64,000 nt of DNA from NCBI RefSeq assembly GCF_900106535.1, contig NZ_FNOH01000008.1:248001-312000 (forward strand), in the 5' to 3' direction. Below are positions 17,501-23,914 of the stretch, piece by piece. The position numbers and the translations under genes are program-made. The notes under the pieces were generated by a model that was not told the DNA's origin, did not search any database, and saw only the letters and a program-made list of their open reading frames with translations. Position 1 is the stretch's first letter. Each line of letters begins with the position of its first letter. The stretch is from Myxococcus xanthus (GTDB lineage Bacteria; Myxococcota; Myxococcia; Myxococcales; Myxococcaceae).

Positions 17501-18354
17501 GGCGGTGCCGTCCGCGTGCCCAGGAGGTTGGCGAGCGCGAGCACCGACTCGGCATTGAAACGGGACTGCCGCCGCAGCACCTCGCCCCACAGTGGCTGGG
17601 TGACGCGGAGGGCGCCGGGCAGGGTCCGGCCCGCCAGCGGCTCGCGCAGCGCTTCGACGTCCGCGACATGGCGGCGGGCCTCGGCTTCTCCTGGCGCCTG
17701 GGCACCCGCCGCCGCGCGGATGGCCTCCACCATGGCCAGGTTCCACCGGGCCTGCCCCTGAAGCACGGCCTCCAGCACGGGCCCCAACGTGTAGAGGTAG
17801 CCCCGCTTGGCGAAGCCCACCAGCGCTCCCGCCACGCGGCCGCGATGCGACCCCACCACCCACCGGGTGGGCACCGCCAGCGGCTCCAGTTGAGCGACGG
17901 CCCAGGAGGACACGTCATCGCGCAGGCCCAGGGCCCGATGCACCGTCAGGTACTCCAGCACCCGCACGAGCGCGCGGTTGAAGTTCCCCTGAGGCCGAAG
18001 CATCTCGACGTGGAACGGCTCCAACCCGTTGACGAAGGCACGCTTGGCGGACGTCACCAGCGTGCCCCCACGCGCCCGATGAGACGCCGGGATGGAGAAC
18101 GCAGCCGGGTCCGCCAGCCTCGCGGCTTCCTGGAGAGAGGACATGCCCTGGCCGCCGTCGGGGAGCGCGCGGTGGAGGTGCTCCGTCGCCAGGCGCAGCG
18201 CGCCTTCCAGGGCGCTGCGCTCATCACACTGTTCGGGCGCGCACGGCTGACGCTCCTCCAGCACCTTCCGGAGGACAGCCACCATCTGCGCGAAATCTCC
18301 CGGCCCCGGCGCCGCCACGTGCCCCTGCGTCACATCAGCCCACTTCTGCCACAT
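14527..18354 (-). CDS. wbgA: Three-domain O-antigen glycosyltransferase WbgA (formerly RfbC)
   Basis: The 1,275-residue length and position after wzm-wzt match the M. xanthus O-antigen protein described as RfbC/WbgA. The start ATG has AAGGGTGA upstream. Residues ~94-136 and ~169-213 are two copies of a helical module (TSAKRAFVNGLEPF; FAKRGYLYTLGPV), with a degenerate third near 244-278. A first GT2 domain (~318-540) has LISLVTPVHDAS. A second (~573-800) has VSIIVPFKDRPDLL and FLNNDMEVVD. The C-terminal domain (~910-1255) has TWFVPAFGHVYAGIHTIFRF, like the WsaF family of GT4 rhamnosyltransferases. That fits the neighbouring dTDP-rhamnose genes. It probably builds a large part of the O-antigen repeat alone. 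The first GT2 has FLGAEDT where a DxD-type motif is expected, so it may be altered. Confidence 0.92.
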   Translation of the reverse strand: MWQKWADVTQGHVAAPGPGDFAQMVAVLRKVLEERQPCAPEQCDERSALEGALRLATEHLHRALPDGGQGMSSLQEAARLADPAAFSIPASHRARGGTLVTSAKRAFVNGLEPFHVEMLRPQGNFNRALVRVLEYLTVHRALGLRDDVSSWAVAQLEPLAVPTRWVVGSHRGRVAGALVGFAKRGYLYTLGPVLEAVLQGQARWNLAMVEAIRAAAGAQAPGEAEARRHVADVEALREPLAGRTLPGALRVTQPLWGEVLRRQSRFNAESVLALANLLGTRTAPPQPPSLADYPAWCAAREPARVTAAQEAVARLSRRPLISLVTPVHDASEAFLRECLASVSSQVYADWEWLLVDDASTAPHLARILREAAERESRIRVLTASSEGDTARATNEGFAACRGDFVGFLGAEDTLSPHALAEVALAFLAQPELALLYTDEDGLDAQGHRSAPFFKPDWSPDLLRSVDYVRHFLVVRRETLAQVGGLREGFDGAQGHDLMLRLSEATSSIGHITEPLYHAREGSAASASRGAGLDTATKAGVRALSEHLARQGESAEVTSPAPIQYRVRYPVRGTPKVSIIVPFKDRPDLLRTLVDSLLAQTRYPHFEVLLVSNNSTRPETFALLEQWVDPRLVKLTWDHPFNYPAINNWAAKQASGELLLFLNNDMEVVDPSWLDELVSQAQRPEVGAVGCKLLFPEGTVQHAGVVVGMTGFAGHPFWRLPEGPISTPFGHTEWTRNWLSVTSACVILRREVFESLGGFDERFQVCGSDVELGLRLNAQGLRVVCTAQTRLIHHESASRRADAIPEADYWLSYAAYRPWLGPKGDPYYNPHLTLTATDCGLRRHPEDGEQLAVRTLGRDVPSARDVRGEQRARAQRHLIEHLEAWDFTPEQAQTSRESAPAALAALRAKGRVETATWFVPAFGHVYAGIHTIFRFADLMQRRHGVRSDFVIYDQPNVRPGDIEARVAAICPGAVGAVRVLRRPEDVALLPACDLALATAWTSAYRVLHHPRAGLRGYFVQDYEPLFHAAGTPSALAEQTYGLGFYGIFNTPGLYEHVVGLHGMEGAWFEPAVDGTLFHPRRPPRQGPVRVFFYGRPGNERNGFELGLAALAQLKRELGPAVEVLAAGAEWDPEAYGVRGLVTNLGMLPAERTGALYRECDVGLCFMFTRHPSYLPLEMMACGVTVVTNDNPTNRWLLTHGENCLLAEPTPSGVLARLRDAVSNGALRARLGTNAAERVSRTSWEAEVDRVMKGLLNTGAHPAATLDDRASSLEHAS

Positions 18355-18395
18355 GACTCACCCTTCGCCCTGGGTACCGGCGCGCTCCTGAACCT

Positions 18396-19709
18396 TCATC
18401 CCACCTCCACACGCGGAGACGTGCCCGGCTCGAATGGGACGCCCGCCTGGGAGTTGGCACCCGGCTCCACCAACCACCGGTGAGGAGGACGAAACACCCC
18501 CTCCTCCTCGGTCGCCGACACCACCCGGAACGCACAGCGCCCGGACGACTCACCCTTCGAGGCCCGAGCCGACACCACCAGGGAGTAGTCGCCCCCCAGC
18601 GCCCCCAGGCGCTCGACCACGAAACGAAGCACGCCCGGGTTCGGCATCCGAGAGAGCACCACCGCCTCACTGCGGGTGCTCGTCTCATACAGGGTGCGTC
18701 CGTCCGCGGCCTGCAGTCGCACGTGGAAGTCCACGTCCTCACACGGCCCTTCCACGGAGAAATCCGCACGGACCTCCAGGCCCTCCTCCGGCGACAGGAC
18801 TTCCAGGGACTCTCCCCGAGCATCCAACAACTGCACCCGGTGGATGCGGACGGGCCCTTCGGCGGGCAGCGATTCGGAGGGGACTTGCGGCAGCGCACCG
18901 CCCCCTTCCGTGAGCGCCGGAGGCGTGAAGGCGGCGGACTGCGCCTCCGCCAGGGAAATGGCCTCACGGTACTCGGCGGTGACCTCCGAGGGCTTGCCCA
19001 CGCGGCGGACGTAGCCACCATCAATCCACGCAGCCAGGTCGCACCAGCGCTCCACGGTGCCCAGCTCGTGCGTCACCAGGACGATGGTCTTCCCCTGACG
19101 CTTGAAGTCCATCATCTTGGCGAGGCTCTTCTTGCTGAAGTGCTCGTCCCCGACGGCGAGGATTTCGTCGATGATGAGGATGTCCGGGTCCACGTGCGTG
19201 GCCACCGCGAACGCCAGGCGCATGTACATGCCACTGGAGTAGGTGCGCACCGGCTCGTCGATGAACTCGCCCAGCTCACTGAAGGCGATGATTTCATCCA
19301 TCCGGGCCCGGACCTCGGCGCGCGTCATGCCCAGGATGATGCCGTTGATGAGGATGTTCTCCCGTCCGGAGAAGTCCGGATGGAAGCCAGCGCCCAGGTC
19401 CAGCAAGGCGGAGATGCGACCGTTGATCTGCAAGTCGCCGGAGGTGGGCGTGTAGATGCCGGTGATGAGCTTGAGCAGCGTGCTCTTCCCCGAGCCGTTC
19501 CGCCCGATGATGCCCACCGTCTTACCCTTGGGGATGGTGAGATTGATGCCGCGCAGCGCGGTGATGAGGCTGGCATCACGCGACTGGCGCTTGCCGCGCA
19601 GCCAGCGAAGCAGCTCGGATTTGAAGGTCGTGTACTCGCCCCGGATGGTCCGCTTCCGGAAGCTCTTCACGACGTCCTTCAGGATGATGGCGTCCATGGA
19701 TTCAGGCAT
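18396..19709 (-). CDS. wzt: O-antigen ABC exporter ATPase Wzt (formerly RfbB)
   Basis: I choose the ATG at 19709, 8 bp after the wzm stop, giving 437 residues; an ATG four codons later is possible. The ATPase half has Walker A GIIGRNGSGKST, the signature region YSSGMYMRLAFA and Walker B ILIIDEILAVGDEHF, with the switch His in LVTHELGT. From ~270 onward a second domain follows, the position of the carbohydrate-binding Wzt C-terminal domain that recognises the finished chain. It includes IHRVQLLDARGESLEVLSPE and a beta-rich region. With Wzm it exports lipid-linked O-antigen across the inner membrane. The C-terminal domain is probably matched to the chain terminus made by the downstream enzymes. 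Confidence 0.95.
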   Translation of the reverse strand: MPESMDAIILKDVVKSFRKRTIRGEYTTFKSELLRWLRGKRQSRDASLITALRGINLTIPKGKTVGIIGRNGSGKSTLLKLITGIYTPTSGDLQINGRISALLDLGAGFHPDFSGRENILINGIILGMTRAEVRARMDEIIAFSELGEFIDEPVRTYSSGMYMRLAFAVATHVDPDILIIDEILAVGDEHFSKKSLAKMMDFKRQGKTIVLVTHELGTVERWCDLAAWIDGGYVRRVGKPSEVTAEYREAISLAEAQSAAFTPPALTEGGGALPQVPSESLPAEGPVRIHRVQLLDARGESLEVLSPEEGLEVRADFSVEGPCEDVDFHVRLQAADGRTLYETSTRSEAVVLSRMPNPGVLRFVVERLGALGGDYSLVVSARASKGESSGRCAFRVVSATEEEGVFRPPHRWLVEPGANSQAGVPFEPGTSPRVEVG

Positions 19710-19717
19710 GCCGACGC

Positions 19718-20500
19718 TCAGATGGACTCCGCGAACTCTTCGCGGCGGGATTCGAAGATGGACGAGGCGGCCCACAGCAGCACCACGGAGACGGCCGCCA
19801 GCGCCATCAAGGGCTCTGCGTCCGGAAGCCGGTGCTCGTAGAAGATGGCCTGGTACGACGTCATCAGGCTGACCATGGGATTGAGGGCCAGCATCAACGA
19901 GCGGGCGCTCTCATCCTGGATGGTGGAGAGCGGATACAGCACCGGCGTGGCGAAGAACCACAGCGTCAGCAGGTTGCTGACGATGTGCTGCAGGTCCCGG
20001 AATGTCACGTTGATGGCCGCCAGGATGTAGGTCAGCGCCAGCGTGAAGGTGAGCTGGATGAGCACCACCACCGGGAACAACACCACGTGCCAGGTTGGCC
20101 ACTGTCCGTACGCCATGCCCAGCACCAGCATCAGCGGAAGCGACAAGACGAAGTTACAGAGGTTCGTCACCACCACCGACGTGGGCAGCACCTGGGCCGG
20201 GAAGCGGACCTTGGTCAGCAAGTCCCGTCGGTCGCTGATCGCGCTGGCCCCGCCGCCGACCGACGTGGAGAACCAGATCCACGGCAGCAGGCCCACGAAC
20301 ATGAAGAACGGGAAGTTGGGGATGTTCTGCCGCATCACCACGGTGAACAGCAGCACGTACACCAGCATGTGGAGCGTCGGATTCAGGAACGTCCACAGGA
20401 AGCCGAGGAACGAGCCGCGATAACGCGCCTTCAGTTCCCGCTGGACGAGGCTGATGAGCAAGCCCCGGTACTGATACAGTTCACGGACGAGCCGAATCAT
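19718..20500 (-). CDS. wzm: O-antigen ABC exporter permease Wzm (formerly RfbA)
   Basis: The ATG at 20500 follows AGAAGG at good spacing and begins an N-terminus typical of ABC-2 exporters (YQYRGLLISLVQRELKARY). The 260-residue product has about six membrane helices and the ABC2 motif region RYRGSFLGFLWTFLNPTLHM. It pairs with Wzt to move polyprenyl-linked O-antigen to the periplasm. In M. xanthus this cassette is needed for O-antigen display and affects motility and development. It is the first gene of the run wzm-wzt-wbgA-(methyltransferase)-(GT4-GT2). Confidence 0.95.
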   Translation of the reverse strand: MIRLVRELYQYRGLLISLVQRELKARYRGSFLGFLWTFLNPTLHMLVYVLLFTVVMRQNIPNFPFFMFVGLLPWIWFSTSVGGGASAISDRRDLLTKVRFPAQVLPTSVVVTNLCNFVLSLPLMLVLGMAYGQWPTWHVVLFPVVVLIQLTFTLALTYILAAINVTFRDLQHIVSNLLTLWFFATPVLYPLSTIQDESARSLMLALNPMVSLMTSYQAIFYEHRLPDAEPLMALAAVSVVLLWAASSIFESRREEFAESI

Positions 20501-20661
20501 GAGGGGGCCTTCTATAGCAGGGCCGCTTGCTGTTGCGAGGACGCCCGGCGCCCCCGGCCCCACTCTGCTGACGCCCTCGGACGGCTGCTCATTTGAAGAG
20601 CAAGCCATCAACCGAGCGAATGTCCGGCCCTGGCTCCAGCGCCTGAGCAACCAGGACACCG

Positions 20662-20697
20662 GAAAAACAAAAGGCCCCCTGGCTTCCCAGAGGGCCT
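20662..20697 (-). terminator. Rho-independent terminator after tRNA-Gly copy nearer wzm
   Basis: On the minus strand a 10-bp stem GGCCCTCTGG/CCAGGGGGCC with one G-U pair is followed by TTTTGTTTTT. It begins 6 bp past the encoded CCA end of the tRNA at 20703. Confidence 0.9.
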
Positions 20698-20702
20698 CAA
20701 TT

Positions 20703-20777
20703 TGGAGCGGGAAAAGGGATTTGAACCCTCGACCCTCGCCTTGGCAAGGCGATGCTCTACCGCTGAGCTATTCCCGC
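20703..20777 (-). tRNA. tRNA-Gly(GCC), second in transcription order
   Basis: The minus strand folds as a cloverleaf: 7-bp acceptor stem GCGGGAA/TTCCCGC, D-arm GCTC...GAGC, anticodon loop TTGCCAA with anticodon GCC, T-arm with the TTCAAAT loop, and an encoded CCA end. It is identical to the copy at 20829. Confidence 0.97.
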
Positions 20778-20793
20778 GTCAGACCCTGCAAAC

Positions 20794-20824
20794 TAAAAGG
20801 CCCTCTGGGTTTCCAGAGGGCCCG
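20794..20824 (-). terminator. Rho-independent terminator between the two tRNA-Gly genes
   Basis: A perfect 10-bp stem GGCCCTCTGG/CCAGAGGGCC with loop AAAC is followed by TTTTAG on the minus strand. It sits between the two tRNA copies, so the downstream copy either depends on read-through or has its own start in the short spacer. Confidence 0.85.
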
Positions 20825-20828
20825 ATTT

Positions 20829-20903
20829 TGGAGCGGGAAAAGGGATTTGAACCCTCGACCCTCGCCTTGGCAAGGCGATGCTCTACCGCTGAGCTATTCC
20901 CGC
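20829..20903 (-). tRNA. tRNA-Gly(GCC), first in transcription order
   Basis: The 75 nt are identical to the 20703 copy, with anticodon GCC and an encoded CCA end. A promoter lies upstream at 20960-20988 and a terminator directly downstream. Confidence 0.97.
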
Positions 20904-20959
20904 ATCAGGTGCTACGCTTCCGTCACCGTCGTGTGACCGCCGGGCCGGAAGTGAGGTGG

Positions 20960-20988
20960 GGTATACAGAGCCCTTCCGGACCCGTCAA
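20960..20988 (-). promoter_or_regulatory. Sigma70-type promoter for tRNA-Gly genes
   Basis: On the minus strand TTGACG (20983-20988) and TATACC (20960-20965) are separated by 17 bp. This places initiation about 50 nt before the first tRNA. The -35 overlaps the pgsA stop codon, so the tRNAs can be transcribed independently of pgsA. Confidence 0.7.
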
Positions 20989-21674
20989 ACACTTTTCGCG
21001 GGGTCGGGCTCCCCCCCACGCTTCGCCAACATGGCCAGGAACGCCCGGAAGTAGACCACCGCGCTCCACACCGAGAAGGCACCAGACAGGTAGACGAGCA
21101 CCTGGCCCACCAGGTTGTAGTCCACCGGCACGGAGAAGGTGCCGAACTCCAGTGGATGCACGTAGTGGACGCAGAGCGAGATGATGCCCACCAGTTGGAG
21201 GGACGTCTTCCACTTCCCCTCCTGGCCCGCGGCGATGACCATGCCCTCGCTGGCGGCGATGGTGCGCAGCCCGCTGACGATGAGCTCCCGCGCCAGCAGG
21301 ACGATGACGACCCACGCGGCGATGCGCCCCAGCCGCACCATCATCACCAGGGCCGCCATGGCGATGAGCTTGTCGGCCAGCGGGTCCATGAACTTGCCGA
21401 CCACGGTGATGAGGTTCCACTTCCGCGCGAGGTAGCCATCAACCACGTCAGTGATGGCGGCCACCGCGAAGACGAGCCCCGCCAGCAGCGAGTTGAGGGG
21501 GTCCGCGTCGTAGGTCAGCCACACGAAGAGCGGAATGATGAGGATGCGCCCCAACGTGAGCATGTTGGGCAGGTTCCAGAACTCCTGCACCAACACGCTG
21601 GGCTTGCGCGCCGCGCGCTTCCGGGCGCGCTCCTCTCGCTTCCGCTGTTTCCGCGCCGCTCGGTCCGTGGCCAT
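20985..21674 (-). CDS. pgsA: CDP-diacylglycerol-glycerol-3-phosphate 3-phosphatidyltransferase
   Basis: The ATG at 21674 has AGAAGGG at good spacing and gives 229 residues. A strongly basic N-terminus (residues 5-25, mainly K, R and A) precedes about five membrane helices. The CDP-alcohol phosphotransferase signature D-x2-D-G-x2-A-R-x8-G-x3-D-x3-D is complete (DVVDGYLAR ... GKFMDPLADK). The enzyme makes phosphatidylglycerophosphate from CDP-diacylglycerol, the committed step to phosphatidylglycerol and cardiolipin, in the inner membrane. It follows the TPR-AIM24 gene by 13 bp and is probably in its transcript. The extra basic leader is longer than in most PgsA proteins. Confidence 0.93.
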   Translation of the reverse strand: MATDRAARKQRKREERARKRAARKPSVLVQEFWNLPNMLTLGRILIIPLFVWLTYDADPLNSLLAGLVFAVAAITDVVDGYLARKWNLITVVGKFMDPLADKLIAMAALVMMVRLGRIAAWVVIVLLARELIVSGLRTIAASEGMVIAAGQEGKWKTSLQLVGIISLCVHYVHPLEFGTFSVPVDYNLVGQVLVYLSGAFSVWSAVVYFRAFLAMLAKRGGEPDPAKSV

Positions 21675-21687
21675 GGCAGGGGCCCTT

Positions 21688-23184
21688 CTAGCGGACACCG
21701 AGGGCGATGAGGGCAAAACCTTCACCGCCCAGCTCCACCGCCGCCCGAAGCGGCTCCCCAGAGGGGGACTTGAGCACGGGCACCATGCGCGGCGTGAGGT
21801 TCCCCTGCCAGCCCACCAGGTGCGTCAGCGGCACCGTCACCGGCTGCTCCTGGTGCACCGCCACCGCGCGCAGCGGCCCCGGGAGGCTCAAGAGCACCTG
21901 GCCCTGCCCTCGCAGGTGCACCAGGTCCAGGTCCGGCGCGATGTCCGACGGAACCCGCCCGTTCTCGAACATGACCGGCTCCTCGAAGGCGAACACGCAC
22001 TCGTCGCGGAAGTACGCGGAGTCCTCGCCCAGGTCCACCGCCAGGAAAGTACGGGTCGCGGCCGGCTCCAGGTAGAGCACGCCCTGCCCCCGGGCACGCA
22101 CCATCCGCGCCGCCCCTTCCCCGAACGACTTGTCCGTGGCCCGGCCCCGGAACCGCTTCATCTCCGGCTGGAAGGAGAGCTGCCCCGCCAGCGCCACCAG
22201 GCCATCCAGACGCGTCAGGAGCTCCCCCTCCACCGCCACGGTGTAGCAGCCCGGCCCCGCGCAGAAGGGCCGCGACGCCTCCGCGCCGGGAAGGACGACC
22301 GAGCCGGCGAGTTCGGCCAGCGACGACCGCCCGCCGTCCCGAACGGGTGAGGACTCCGGCGCCGGAGACGTGGGCGCCAGCGACGTCGCGGGCACCTTGC
22401 GCAGATGCAACCGCGTCAGGGGCACGGGCGCCAGCGGCACGCTCGTGGCCACCGTGTCGGCGGTCTCTTCGAAGGCCGACTCGGGAGGCGCCTCCCGCGC
22501 CACGCCAATGTCAGCCGCGGCGTCCGTCGCCTCGGACGCCGAGGCGCCGGACAGGGCACTGGGGCCCTCGTCTTCGGCGAAGCGAATCTCCTCTTCTTCC
22601 TCCGGTTCGGCGGCGGGCGGCGGCGGCTCGGCGACAAGGGGCTCCACCGGCGCGCTTCGGAGCGGCGGCACGGCGGCGGAGGCCGGCTTCGCGTAGCTCT
22701 CCCCCGCGATGGCGCGAGACATCTTCTCCGCCATGACGTCACTGCCGGCGAGCAGGAAGTGCTCGCGAGCGCGGCCGTACTCGCCCATCTGCGCCAGGGT
22801 GAGGCCCAGGTAGTTCTGGGCCTTCTGGTGCTCGGGGGCCAGGTCAGTGGCCGTCTCGAACTCGCGCGCCGCGCGCTGGAGCGCGGACGTCTTCAGGTAC
22901 ACCAGTCCCAGGTTGACCCGCAGTGTCGGGTCCACCGGGTTGTCGCGCACCAGCATCTCGTACAGCTCGGCCGCCCTGTCGTACAGGCCAAGCTTGAAGT
23001 AGCAGAGGCCCAGCAGGTTCTGCGCCTTCTCCATGCGGGGATGGAGCTGGTGGGCACGCTCCAGGAACGGCTGAGCCTCGTGGACCCTGCCTGCGGCCAA
23101 CAGCTCGCCACCGCGGGAGAGCTGCTGGAGGAACTCATCATCAGCGGGGCTCGTCTCCCCCCGCCCCTTCGCGCGCGTCGTCAT
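21688..23184 (-). CDS. TPR protein with C-terminal AIM24-like domain
   Basis: The likely ATG at 23184 gives 498 residues and a 44-bp overlap with the lytic transglycosylase gene; no strong ribosome site is visible. Residues ~15-175 contain about four tetratricopeptide repeats (AQNLLGLCYFKLGLYDRAAE and similar). A variable acidic and Pro/Ala-rich linker follows. Residues ~300-498 form a beta-rich domain, with RGQGQVLLSLPGPLRAVAV and LVGWQGNL, that resembles the AIM24/DUF124 family. AIM24 proteins have no firm biochemical role; the TPRs suggest an adaptor. There is no signal peptide, so it is predicted cytoplasmic. Confidence 0.75.
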   Translation of the reverse strand: MTTRAKGRGETSPADDEFLQQLSRGGELLAAGRVHEAQPFLERAHQLHPRMEKAQNLLGLCYFKLGLYDRAAELYEMLVRDNPVDPTLRVNLGLVYLKTSALQRAAREFETATDLAPEHQKAQNYLGLTLAQMGEYGRAREHFLLAGSDVMAEKMSRAIAGESYAKPASAAVPPLRSAPVEPLVAEPPPPAAEPEEEEEIRFAEDEGPSALSGASASEATDAAADIGVAREAPPESAFEETADTVATSVPLAPVPLTRLHLRKVPATSLAPTSPAPESSPVRDGGRSSLAELAGSVVLPGAEASRPFCAGPGCYTVAVEGELLTRLDGLVALAGQLSFQPEMKRFRGRATDKSFGEGAARMVRARGQGVLYLEPAATRTFLAVDLGEDSAYFRDECVFAFEEPVMFENGRVPSDIAPDLDLVHLRGQGQVLLSLPGPLRAVAVHQEQPVTVPLTHLVGWQGNLTPRMVPVLKSPSGEPLRAAVELGGEGFALIALGVR

Positions 23185-23827
23185 TCTGGGATGTGGGCTC
23201 GCTGGGGCCGCTCGAGACGGCCGCCTCGCGCTCCTTGTAGTGGTAGTAGAGCTTGAGCACCTTGCGCACGTACCCCTGCGTCTCTTCGTAGGGGGGCACC
23301 TTGCCACCGTAGCGCTTCACCGCTTCGGGGCCGGCGTTGTACGCGGCAACCATCTTCACCATGTCGCCGTCGAACATGTTGGCGAGCACGCGCAGGTAGC
23401 GCACGCCGCCCTCGATGTTGTCGCGCTCGTTGAAGATGTCCTTCACGTACATGTCCGTCGCCGTGGCCGGCATGAGCTGCATCAGCCCGCTGGCGCCCTT
23501 GTGGCTGAGCGCGTTGGGGTTGAAGTTGCTCTCGGTGTGCATGACGGCGCGCACGAGCGCCGGCGGGATGCGGTAGCGCAGCGCCGCGGCGGTGATGTGC
23601 GGATCCAACTCCGGCGGGGTCCGCTTGCGGCCCACCACCGGCGTGTTCTTCGCGGGGGCCTTGGTGAACGTGCCCTTCAGCGTCTTGGCCCGCTTGCTGC
23701 CCGAGGGCTGCACGTTCGTATAGATGATGGTGCCGTCCTTCTCGACGTACCGGTAGATGGCATCCGCCCCCGCCGACAAGGGCAGGGCCAGCACGGCGAC
23801 GGAGAGGAACGCGGAATAGGCACGCAT
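23141..23827 (-). CDS. Lytic transglycosylase (DUF4124 + SLT domains)
   Basis: The 228-residue protein starts with a Sec signal peptide (ending near SAGADA). A short DUF4124 segment (IYRYVEKDGTIIYTNVQP) follows. From ~80 it has an SLT domain with the catalytic Glu in VMHTESNFNPNALS, then GLMQLMPATA and MVAAYNAGPEAV. It should cleave peptidoglycan glycan strands in the periplasm with formation of 1,6-anhydro-muramic ends. The C-terminus is hydrophilic. It is divergent from nadB, and its 3' end overlaps the TPR-AIM24 gene. Confidence 0.92.
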   Translation of the reverse strand: MRAYSAFLSVAVLALPLSAGADAIYRYVEKDGTIIYTNVQPSGSKRAKTLKGTFTKAPAKNTPVVGRKRTPPELDPHITAAALRYRIPPALVRAVMHTESNFNPNALSHKGASGLMQLMPATATDMYVKDIFNERDNIEGGVRYLRVLANMFDGDMVKMVAAYNAGPEAVKRYGGKVPPYEETQGYVRKVLKLYYHYKEREAAVSSGPSEPTSQNDDAREGAGGDEPR

Positions 23828-23914
23828 ATCGGCCCACGAACCTTAGACATCCGCGGGAAAGTCCTCAAGAAAACGCCTTGTTTCCAGCACTTACAGTCGT
23901 TAAGGCTGCTCACC

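Larger units (their letters stand above)
20670..20908. repeat. Tandem duplication of a 126-bp tRNA-terminator unit
   Basis: Two copies (about 20670-20782 and 20796-20908) are offset by exactly 126 bp. Each contains a terminator hairpin, a 6-bp spacer and an identical 75-nt tRNA-Gly gene, and the flanks differ by only a few bases. The tRNA parts are identical while hairpin loops have drifted, as expected for a tandem duplication held uniform by selection or gene conversion. Confidence 0.9.

Noticed and set aside
20499-20936. Open frame with two repeated peptide segments spanning the tRNAs
   Set aside because: The repeat is explained by the two tRNA-terminator units; it has no ribosome site and is antisense to tRNA.
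21156-21710. His/Asp-rich long frames on the plus strand opposite pgsA and many similar antisense frames (for example 40857-41906, 43007-44473, 54944-56797)
   Set aside because: High third-position GC opens antisense frames; the sense genes carry recognised motifs and the antisense ones do not.
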